This document shows positions 4,886 through 10,569 of a stretch of DNA of 22,491 bases, one piece after another. The notes beneath the pieces are model-generated. The model was not told where the DNA came from. It saw nothing but the letters and a program-made list of their open reading frames with translations, and did no database searches. The stretch is taken from the IMG/VR virus record IMGVR_UViG_3300002835_001189, positions 1 through 22,491 of that record; one strand, 5' to 3'. The DNA comes from a virus. A program made the position numbers and the translations under genes. Position 1 is the stretch's first letter; each line of letters opens with the position of its first letter.

Positions 4886-5128
4886 TTAGTAGTAAAGAAA
4901 ATCTCGCACAACCTCACCATCACGAGCAACCTCGATATACTCTCCCTCGTCACCCATCGGGAAAAAGTATTCGATATATCCGGTAACATCGTTAGCAATA
5001 TCGCTAGCAAGAGCCTCAGCGAGCAACTCTCCACCGATACGAGCAACACCCACCAAAGTATCGGGGCTGGTCGAATCAGCACCATAGAGAAAGTTTTCGA
5101 GTTCGTTGCGGTTGTTGATGGTGATCAT
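4886..5128 (-). CDS. Small acidic hypothetical protein (80 aa)
   Basis: MITINNRNELENFLYGADST, a helical LVGVARIGGELLAEALASDI region, then an acidic stretch (FFPMGDEGEYIEVARDGEVV). Function not recognised; overall acidic like 3900-4145. The ATG at 5128 (SD AGAGGA) is preferred to a longer reading from 5191, which would start inside the promoter at 5169-5196. First gene of its block. Confidence 0.8.
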   Translation of the reverse strand: MITINNRNELENFLYGADSTSPDTLVGVARIGGELLAEALASDIANDVTGYIEYFFPMGDEGEYIEVARDGEVVRDFLYY

Positions 5129-5155
5129 TTTCTTGTCCTCTTGTTGTCTCTTGTT

Positions 5156-5239
5156 CTCTTGTGCTTTCATTATACAGTATTTATCGGCCATTGCAAGAGA
5201 AATCTTTGGATTTTTTCGAATATATTTTCATGCCAAACA
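5156..5239. repeat. Intergenic cassette repeat, type C copy 2
   Basis: Partner of 4173-4256; promoter hexamers and the distal TTTCATGCCAAACA block are conserved. Confidence 0.8.
5169..5196 (-). promoter_or_regulatory. sigma70-like promoter of gene 4886-5128
   Basis: Minus strand: TTGCAA (5196-5191), 16-bp spacer, TATAAT (5174-5169). First promoter of the whole small-gene array as read on the minus strand. Confidence 0.82.
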
Positions 5240-5257
5240 TAAAAATTCTTCAAATTA

Positions 5258-5350
5258 GCCATAACCCTATACTACACAAGCACTTACATCAAATTTTGCC
5301 CACTAGTATCGTCGTAAGTGCCTATGCCATATAGAGTTAGGGGGTTTTTT
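5258..5350. repeat. Double-hairpin element, copy 6 (degenerate)
   Basis: The left part CTATACTACACAAGCACTTAC matches copy 1, and GTCGTAAGTG matches copies 3 and 5, but base pairing is largely lost and the linker is AT-rich. It ends in GGGGGTTTTTT on the + strand. It does not follow a gene end, unlike the others. With the terminator at 5381-5418 it fills the otherwise gene-free stretch 5129-5451, together with the cassette repeat. Confidence 0.6.
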
Positions 5351-5380
5351 CGTTTCGGCTTGACAGTTGGTAGTTTAGGT

Positions 5381-5418
5381 AAAAAACTCGGGGAGGTGCA
5401 AACACAATAGGCACCCCC
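5381..5418 (-). terminator. Intrinsic terminator after gene 5452-5733
   Basis: Read on the minus strand, a GC-rich stem (GGTGCC.../...GCACCtCCCC, with one mismatch and a ~11-base loop) is followed after 'gag' by TTTTTT. It ends the AT-rich minus-strand region and insulates it from the small-gene array. Confidence 0.72.
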
Positions 5419-5451
5419 ATAGAATTAATTAGCCAGTTTATTAGCCATTTA

Positions 5452-5733
5452 TTAATATCTTACTGGCACATAAACCGTTTGAGGTACCGACACCACCTCA
5501 GTTTTTTTTAAAAGAGTCCAGCACCTACGTTCAACCAGAACATTTTGATACAATGTCACAGGAACATACTGTGGAGCCACAGGCACCATAGTTACCATTG
5601 GAACATAATAATATGGAACTACCGGAGCTTGTTGAATCACTACCGGAGCTTGATAAACATAAGGCATCCACTCACCACCATGAGCACTAACTCCTGCAAC
5701 ACTCATCAACAATCCCGCTAATAGCTTTTTCAT
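5452..5733 (-). CDS. Secreted Val/Pro/Tyr-rich protein (93 aa)
   Basis: A clear Sec-type signal peptide comes first (MKKLLAGLLMSVAGVSA, probable cut after A17). The mature part is nearly repetitive: QAPVVIQQAPVVPYYYVP, then MVPVAPQYVPV and VPQTVYVPVRY, with one basic Cys-containing segment (VERRCWTLLKK). There is no enzyme motif. Low-complexity Y/P/V-rich secreted proteins occur in many bacteria, including Planctomycetes, so this may be a host-derived cargo gene; that is inference. SD TAGGA precedes the ATG, and a terminator follows at 5381-5418. Confidence 0.8.
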   Translation of the reverse strand: MKKLLAGLLMSVAGVSAHGGEWMPYVYQAPVVIQQAPVVPYYYVPMVTMVPVAPQYVPVTLYQNVLVERRCWTLLKKTEVVSVPQTVYVPVRY

Positions 5734-5808
5734 AAATTTTCCTACGAGTTAAAAATAAATTGACCAGTTTCCCGCTACTAGAGATATCGACAGATTGTTG
5801 TTGAAACT

Positions 5809-6738
5809 TTAGTAGTCTTTACAACACACGGATAAATAGTAATCTATCGTATTCCTCAATCCAGTATCAAAATTTGTTTTAGCTTCCCAATCCAACAGAC
5901 TTTTCGCCCTAGAAACATCAAGAAATCTTCGAGGTTGTCCATCTGGCTTATTAGAATCCCACTGAATAATTCCTTTATATCCAACCATATCCTTAATTTT
6001 ATACACAAGATCACTTATACTAATTTCAAACCCACTCCCCAAATTAATAGGATCAGGATCGTTTATTTTTTCCAAAGCCTTAATTATTCCAGATGAAGCA
6101 TCTTCAACATATAAAAACTCCCTTGTAGCATTGCCCGATCCCCAACATTGTATACTTGATAAATTATCTCTCTTAGCCACAACCAACTTCTTAATCAAAG
6201 CCGGAATAACATGACTCTTATCATCATCAAAACTATCATTTGGCCCATATAAATTAGTTGGTATAACCACACAACCATTTAGATCATATTGAGCCTTATA
6301 ACTCTGCATCATGACCATAATGCTCTTTTTTGCTATTCCATATGGAGCATTAGTTTCTTCTGGATATCCGTTCCAAATGTCGTCTTCTTTAAAAGGGGCC
6401 GGACAAAACTTAGGATAACAACAAACCGTACTAACAAACACAAACTTTTTAATATTCATCAACCGAGCATGTTCCACCAAATTAATTCCCATACTAATAT
6501 TATTATAGAAGAACCTTCCAGGATTGACCATATTCGCCCCTATACCTCCAACATCAGCAGCCAAATGAAGAATAACATCCGGAGATATTCTTTTTAGATA
6601 GGATCCTGTTTGTTCAAAATTGGTCAAATCACAATCGGCTTTTCTAACAACAACAATATCTTGATATCCTTGGGACAATAGCTTCTTAACTACATTTTGT
6701 CCTAAAAATCCCGCTCCTCCAGTAACTAATATTTTCAT
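5809..6738 (-). CDS. fcl: GDP-L-fucose synthase (epimerase/reductase)
   Basis: Extended short-chain dehydrogenase (309 aa, about the family length of 310-320). It is expected to convert GDP-4-keto-6-deoxy-mannose to GDP-L-fucose with NADPH. Visible motifs: Rossmann TGGAGFLG (G7, G10, G13), catalytic S103 in VSTVCCYPK, and Y133/K137 in APYGIAKK. The family signature PTNLYGPNDSFDDDKSHVIP is present, followed by WGSG...REFLYVED. The partner enzyme Gmd lies at 8837-9832 on the other strand. Upstream (6739-6843) lie a terminator-like hairpin and a TATAAT box. The ATG at 6738 is the only start that includes the nucleotide-binding motif. Confidence 0.95.
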   Translation of the reverse strand: MKILVTGGAGFLGQNVVKKLLSQGYQDIVVVRKADCDLTNFEQTGSYLKRISPDVILHLAADVGGIGANMVNPGRFFYNNISMGINLVEHARLMNIKKFVFVSTVCCYPKFCPAPFKEDDIWNGYPEETNAPYGIAKKSIMVMMQSYKAQYDLNGCVVIPTNLYGPNDSFDDDKSHVIPALIKKLVVAKRDNLSSIQCWGSGNATREFLYVEDASSGIIKALEKINDPDPINLGSGFEISISDLVYKIKDMVGYKGIIQWDSNKPDGQPRRFLDVSRAKSLLDWEAKTNFDTGLRNTIDYYLSVCCKDY

Positions 6739-6767
6739 AGATGATTCTTTATGTGGGTTTGGCCTAT

Positions 6768-6809
6768 TTAATATAAAAGGAGCAAGCTTAACTAAATAAA
6801 CTTACTCCT
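6768..6809 (-). terminator. Terminator-like hairpin between 6844-7095 and fcl
   Basis: On the minus strand AGGAGUAAGUUUA pairs with UAAGCUUGCUCCU (13 pairs, two G-U; 6809-6778, loop uuuagu), followed by TTTTATATT. The G-U pairs form only in the minus-strand RNA, supporting that orientation. Confidence 0.65.
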
Positions 6810-6815
6810 ATTATA
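6810..6815 (-). promoter_or_regulatory. Possible -10 box for fcl
   Basis: A TATAAT abuts the terminator hairpin. The -35 candidate at 17 bp (TTCTTA) is poor. If used, the transcript would begin within the hairpin, so this may be a regulated leader or chance. Confidence 0.25.
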
Positions 6816-6843
6816 CGGTATTAAATTTTAATTAAGAACTACT

Positions 6844-7095
6844 TCAAGTGGTTGTCTGTTCTGTTGAAACAGTACCAACAACATTCTGCACAACAGGAGA
6901 ACTCTTTGACTTATTTGGTCGTCCTCTTGGCTTACTTAGCCTAAGTTTGCGTCGTTGACGACGAATCATAGCCATAGTAATATTTTGGCTGGTAATTTGG
7001 CTAAGCTTAACAGCTAGCTCTTCATCAGGGATAGAGGTATGATTATTGCGAATATAGTCAATTTCGCTATCTGTCCACTTTTTATAATTTCCCAT
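6844..7095 (-). CDS. Small DNA-binding protein, SANT/HTH-like with AT-hook-like tail (83 aa)
   Basis: The N-terminus KKWTDSEIDYIRNNHTSIPD, then EELAVKLSQI...NITMAMIRRQRRKLRL, has the tri-helical look of Myb/SANT-like or HTH domains that many phage regulators share. It is followed by a basic segment with an AT-hook-like core, KPRGRPNKSK, and a Thr-rich tail. The protein at 8013-8840 has a similar N-terminus. SD AAAGGAG precedes the ATG. It is divergent from the sigma-factor operon, with a perfect 14-bp palindrome between them. A role as regulator of that promoter is inference. Confidence 0.82.
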   Translation of the reverse strand: MGNYKKWTDSEIDYIRNNHTSIPDEELAVKLSQITSQNITMAMIRRQRRKLRLSKPRGRPNKSKSSPVVQNVVGTVSTEQTTT

Positions 7096-7120
7096 AAACT
7101 CTCCTTTGGTGTTATTAATA

Positions 7121-7149
7121 TTGACAAATCTTTCGAAAGATCATATTAT
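7121..7149 (+). promoter_or_regulatory. sigma70-like promoter of the sigma-factor/packaging operon with internal palindrome
   Basis: TTGACA (7121-7126), 17-bp spacer, TATTAT (7144-7149). The spacer contains the perfect palindrome ATCTTTCGAAAGAT (7128-7141), an operator-like site between the boxes. It is 36 bp upstream of the ATG at 7185. Confidence 0.75.
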
Positions 7150-7184
7150 ATTACATCTTGGCAAGTTAAGTGCAAGGAGAAAAA

Positions 7185-7388
7185 ATGTCAAATTCAAATT
7201 TTGATCATAATCTTATAAATTCGATACTAACAGTAAAAGCGTCAGAACAATCGAATTCTGATGTTGCTAAAGACCTAAATCTTCCCGAAGGAAAAACCAT
7301 AGCAGAATTATTAGATGACAAAAAAAATATCGCCAGACAAACAGAAGAAACAGAGCAAGAAGAAATCGACCAAGCTGAAGAAAACTAA
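7185..7388 (+). CDS. Small acidic protein preceding the sigma factor (67 aa)
   Basis: MSNSNFDHNLINSILTVKAS...DLNLPEGKTIAELLDD ends in a strongly acidic tail (QTEETEQEEIDQAEEN). Function not recognised. SD AAGGAG lies 7-8 bases before the ATG. The last 74 bases overlap the start of the sigma-factor gene in another frame, at a run of eight A. Either this is a true overlapping gene, or the two ORFs are one gene split by a +1 frameshift or a sequencing error. Confidence 0.65.
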   Translation: MSNSNFDHNLINSILTVKASEQSNSDVAKDLNLPEGKTIAELLDDKKNIARQTEETEQEEIDQAEEN

Positions 7389-8052
7389 AACTAAATCTAG
7401 TAAAAGTTCTCCACAAACCTTATCTAATAATGTTAGCGAAGAAGAGTTTTTATTAGTTTTAGATAATATCAGCAGAAGATTAGCTCATAAATTCAAATTT
7501 GCTTACCATAGTTTTGATGACATGAAGCAACAAGCTGCTATTTTTGCTCTTGAGGGACTAGAAAAATACGACAGAAGTAGACCATTAGAAAATTTTCTTT
7601 GGACCCACGTAAGAAATAGATTATTTAATTATAAGAGAAATAATTATCAAAGACCAGATAAACCATGCATCTCTTGTCCTCTTTTTGATAAGACTTATAA
7701 ATGCTCTAACAACCAATGCTCTGCTTATACAAATAAAAAAGACTGTGAGCTTTATGCTGCTTGGAGCAAACGGAACGAAACTAAAAAAAATATTATTCAA
7801 CCATCATATATCGAAGACGATAATCATCATGTAGATAAAAGCTCTAATATTACAGACATAATACAAAATCAAGAAATTATTAGTTTTTTGGATGCAAACA
7901 TTCGTAACGAATATAGAGAATCATATCTCAAACTTAAACACGGCATGAAGATTCCAAAGCAACAACTCAATAAACTTCAAAATCATATCCTTAAACTTAT
8001 GGAGAATACAAAGTGGAAAAACCATCAGCTCCACGAAAACGAGGACAACTAA
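7315..8052 (+). CDS. Phage RNA polymerase sigma factor, sigma70 region 2-like, with Cys cluster (245 aa)
   Basis: After a Lys/Ser-rich N-terminus (KQKKQSKKKSTKLKK), residues ~48-105 match sigma70 region 2: FAYHSFDDMKQQAAIFALEG, LEKYDRSRPLENFLWTHVRN and RLFNYKR. These fit the core-binding helix and the FD-R-x-FxNFLxxxxRN pattern typical of phage late sigmas such as T4 gp55. Residues ~118-144 carry five cysteines (CISC, YKC, NQC, KDC), possibly zinc-binding. No region 4 is evident, as in gp55-type factors. The ATG at 7315 has no clear SD; translation may be coupled to the upstream ORF. It would direct RNA polymerase to late promoters. Confidence 0.75.
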   Translation: MTKKISPDKQKKQSKKKSTKLKKTKTKSSKSSPQTLSNNVSEEEFLLVLDNISRRLAHKFKFAYHSFDDMKQQAAIFALEGLEKYDRSRPLENFLWTHVRNRLFNYKRNNYQRPDKPCISCPLFDKTYKCSNNQCSAYTNKKDCELYAAWSKRNETKKNIIQPSYIEDDNHHVDKSSNITDIIQNQEIISFLDANIRNEYRESYLKLKHGMKIPKQQLNKLQNHILKLMENTKWKNHQLHENEDN

Positions 8053-8840
8053 GTTTAGACGAAGAAAAATTTATTCGAGATAATGTAACTAAGATGTCCA
8101 TGGAAGACATAGCAGAAAATCTCAATAGAAATACTGCTCCAATTAAACGATATATTAATGAAAACCAACTATTAATAACGGATGAAGATAAAAGCAGTAA
8201 TGAATTTTTAAGATATAAACTGTATAGCAAAACCTTTTGGGGAGAAATTAAAAGACAATTTGATGAAGATACTGGCGAATTAAAATATTTTGAAGATACA
8301 TGGATTGGCCTAATAAAACAATTTAGAGAAGACGTTTTACCAGCTGAAGAACTACAGATCAAACAATTTATTACAATTGATATTCTTATTAATCGAAGTA
8401 TGAAAGAGCGCAAAAGACATATCGCAGAAACTGAAAAACTTCAAAAACAGGTTGATAAAGAATATGAGAGACCTGAATCAGAACGAGATATTCCTAAACT
8501 GGCTAATCTTGAGACACAACTTTCGTTCGCACGTAACAGTATCGCTAATTACACTAATGAATATACCAAGCTCCTTAATGAACAGCAAAAAATTAGCAAA
8601 GATCTTAAAGCAACAAGAGAGCAAAGAATCAAACGAATAGAAGACGGTAAGAGCTCTTGGACAGGATTAATACGAATGCTAGAAGATGAACAGATCAGAG
8701 AGAAAGAAGGACGAGAGATGGAAATTTTAAACATGGCTACAGAGAAGACCATGAAACAACTTAGTTCTTTACATACATTCCAGGATAATACTGTAGACAG
8801 ACCATTTTTAACCCCAGAAACAGTAGAGGAAGATTCATGA
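8013..8840 (+). CDS. HTH and coiled-coil protein, possible terminase small subunit (275 aa)
   Basis: The N-terminus (residues ~8-50: GQLSLDEEKFIRDNVTKMSM, EDIAENLNRNTAPIKRYI) is a HTH-like DNA-binding domain similar to that of 6844-7095. The middle and C-terminal parts are long charged helices, including KRHIAETEKLQKQVDKEYER, consistent with a coiled coil. HTH plus coiled coil is the usual plan of small terminase subunits, and TerL lies in the same operon three genes on; still an inference. GTG start at 8013 with GGAG eight bases upstream, overlapping the sigma gene by 40 bases. It ends in ATGA overlap with gmd. Confidence 0.72.
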   Translation: MEKPSAPRKRGQLSLDEEKFIRDNVTKMSMEDIAENLNRNTAPIKRYINENQLLITDEDKSSNEFLRYKLYSKTFWGEIKRQFDEDTGELKYFEDTWIGLIKQFREDVLPAEELQIKQFITIDILINRSMKERKRHIAETEKLQKQVDKEYERPESERDIPKLANLETQLSFARNSIANYTNEYTKLLNEQQKISKDLKATREQRIKRIEDGKSSWTGLIRMLEDEQIREKEGREMEILNMATEKTMKQLSSLHTFQDNTVDRPFLTPETVEEDS

Positions 8841-9832
8841 CTAAAACTGCTCTAATAACAGGAATCACAGGACAAGATGGATCATACTTAGCAGAACTTT
8901 TACTTCAAAAAGACTATACAGTAGTAGGCTTATATAGAAGAACTAGTATTGATCATTTTGACAGAATTAAACATTTAGGCCAAAACCCTAACTTAACATT
9001 AGAAGAATTCGATTTAACAGATCCCTCGAATGTAATTAATACTATAGACAAATATCAACCAGATGAATTCTATAATTTAGCTGCACAAAGTCATGTTGAA
9101 ACTAGTTTTCGACAGCCAACCACAACTTTTGAAATTGACACTATAGGTGTTATTAATATTTTAGAGGCTATTCGACACTATTCGTCTTCTACAAAATTCT
9201 ATCAAGCTAGTACTAGTGAGATGTTTGGTCGTAATTTTAGTACTTGTCCAGATACTAATATTAAATATCAGGATGAAAATACTGAGCTTTTACCTCAAAG
9301 TCCATACGGAGTGGCAAAAGTAGCTAGTCATCGCATGGTACAAATTTATCGAGATGGTTATGGTTTATTTGCTACTAGCGGAATTTTATTTAATCATGAA
9401 AGTCCACGACGAGGCGAAAACTTTGTTACTCGTAAAATAACTAAGTATATCGGCAATTTAGTTAATAATGGGTACTCAGAAAATTTAAAACTAGGAAATC
9501 TTAGGGCCCAACGAGATTGGGGACATGCTAAGGATTATGTTAGAGCAATGTGGCTAATGTTACAGCAGGATGTTGCTGATGACTTTGTTATTTGTACCGG
9601 TCAAACTTGGAGTGTACTAGACTTTGTTAGAACCTCATTTGAATATGTTAATTTGGATTATACAAAATATTTAGAAATTGATCCATCTTTATGTCGTCCA
9701 GCCGAAGTTGATTATTTAAGAGGACGTAATACCAAAGCGCATAACATATTGAACTGGTCACCAGAAATAGACTTTAATACTCTTATTAAAGATATGGTAG
9801 ATCATGATATAGGAACAGTATCTAATGTCTAG
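8837..9832 (+). CDS. gmd: GDP-mannose 4,6-dehydratase
   Basis: Full-length SDR enzyme (331 aa) that converts GDP-mannose to GDP-4-keto-6-deoxy-mannose, the substrate of the Fcl encoded at 5809-6738. Motifs: GITGQDG (G9, G12, G15), YNLAAQSHVETSF, ASTSEMFG, catalytic Y157/K161 in SPYGVAK, and the Gmd signature NHESPRRGENFVTRKI followed by QRDWGHAKDYV. It is embedded between a packaging-type gene and an HNH gene, with overlaps on both sides (4 and 8 bases), so it is co-expressed with the head operon. It has no visible truncation. Confidence 0.96.
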   Translation: MTKTALITGITGQDGSYLAELLLQKDYTVVGLYRRTSIDHFDRIKHLGQNPNLTLEEFDLTDPSNVINTIDKYQPDEFYNLAAQSHVETSFRQPTTTFEIDTIGVINILEAIRHYSSSTKFYQASTSEMFGRNFSTCPDTNIKYQDENTELLPQSPYGVAKVASHRMVQIYRDGYGLFATSGILFNHESPRRGENFVTRKITKYIGNLVNNGYSENLKLGNLRAQRDWGHAKDYVRAMWLMLQQDVADDFVICTGQTWSVLDFVRTSFEYVNLDYTKYLEIDPSLCRPAEVDYLRGRNTKAHNILNWSPEIDFNTLIKDMVDHDIGTVSNV

Positions 9833-10103
9833 AAATTATGATGATCCAATATATAAAAAATGGAGATTACAAATTTACGAAAGAGACAAATTTAAGTGCC
9901 AATGGCCAGGATGTAATATTACTAAAAAATTAAATGCTCACCATATTAAAAGATGGGCAGATAATCCTGGGTTAAGATATAATCCTTTAAACGGTATTAC
10001 ATTATGTAAAAATCATCATAAAATGGTAACTGGCTTAGAATCTTACTATGAAGCAATTTTTCTAAAAATAGCAGCAAATAACAATGACAACAAATCACAA
10101 TGA
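9825..10103 (+). CDS. HNH endonuclease (92 aa)
   Basis: Classic HNH with a Cys zinc frame: CQWPGC, then LNAHHIKRW, then NPLNGITLCKNHH. In many phages a small HNH protein near terminase assists cleavage at packaging; others are homing nucleases. The position three genes before TerL and the tight overlaps favour the packaging role, but this is inference. It overlaps gmd by 8 and the next gene by 20 bases. Confidence 0.88.
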   Translation: MSRNYDDPIYKKWRLQIYERDKFKCQWPGCNITKKLNAHHIKRWADNPGLRYNPLNGITLCKNHHKMVTGLESYYEAIFLKIAANNNDNKSQ

Positions 10104-10569
10104 CTTTACTATAATCGTAGATACACGAGAACAACAACCTTGGACATTTGATAATTATGCCGTAGCTCATAGAAAGCTTGACGCTGGAGACTATAGTATT
10201 GAGGGACTTGAAAATATTTTGGCTATTGAAAGAAAAAAAAGTGTAAATGAAATTGCTAACAATATTATTGAAAGTAGATTTAAGGACGCTATAGCAAGAC
10301 TATCAGAACATAAGTATGCTTTTTTGTTATTAGAATTTGATATTCAAAATGTATTAAACTATCCTATTGGAAGCAATTTACCTAAAAGGCTTTGGGATAA
10401 AATTAAGATTAGCCCAGCTTTCTTAATGAAACATATTTTGGAGTGGCAAACGGAACATAATATTAAAGTCATGTTTTGCGGATCATCTAGCGATGCTGAA
10501 AGCGTGGCGGAATTCATACTAAACAAGGTTTATTATTTAGAAGTAATTAAAAAGGAGAAATTATCATGA
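10084..10569 (+). CDS. ERCC4/XPF-type nuclease domain protein (161 aa)
   Basis: Residues 9-56 contain IIVDTREQQPW (D13, E16) and GDYSIEGLENILAIERKKSV. This matches the ERCC4 nuclease pattern GDx(n)ERKx3D, except that the final D is N55. Such single-domain proteins occur in phages and are thought to cut branched or flap DNA in replication and repair. The rest (LSEHKYAFLLLEFDIQNVL...) follows the family's strand-helix order. No HhH domain is present, so it is a minimal form. It overlaps HNH at the start and the next gene by 4 bases. Confidence 0.85.
   Translation: MTTNHNDFTIIVDTREQQPWTFDNYAVAHRKLDAGDYSIEGLENILAIERKKSVNEIANNIIESRFKDAIARLSEHKYAFLLLEFDIQNVLNYPIGSNLPKRLWDKIKISPAFLMKHILEWQTEHNIKVMFCGSSSDAESVAEFILNKVYYLEVIKKEKLS

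Noticed and set aside
3634-5242. Several + strand reading frames (3634-4038, 3876-4118, 4702-4986, 4772-5242)
   Set aside because: They are mirror frames of the minus-strand small genes and run through promoters and double hairpins.
455-5350. Repeats read as CRISPR arrays
   Set aside because: Each locus has only two imperfect repeat units with a GC-rich linker, loci are ~0.6-1.3 kb apart with genes between, and no cas gene is visible.
7315-7388. -1 programmed frameshift at the A-rich heptamer
   Set aside because: The sigma frame is +1 relative to the small ORF, so a -1 slip would not enter it; only a +1 or -2 event or an indel would.
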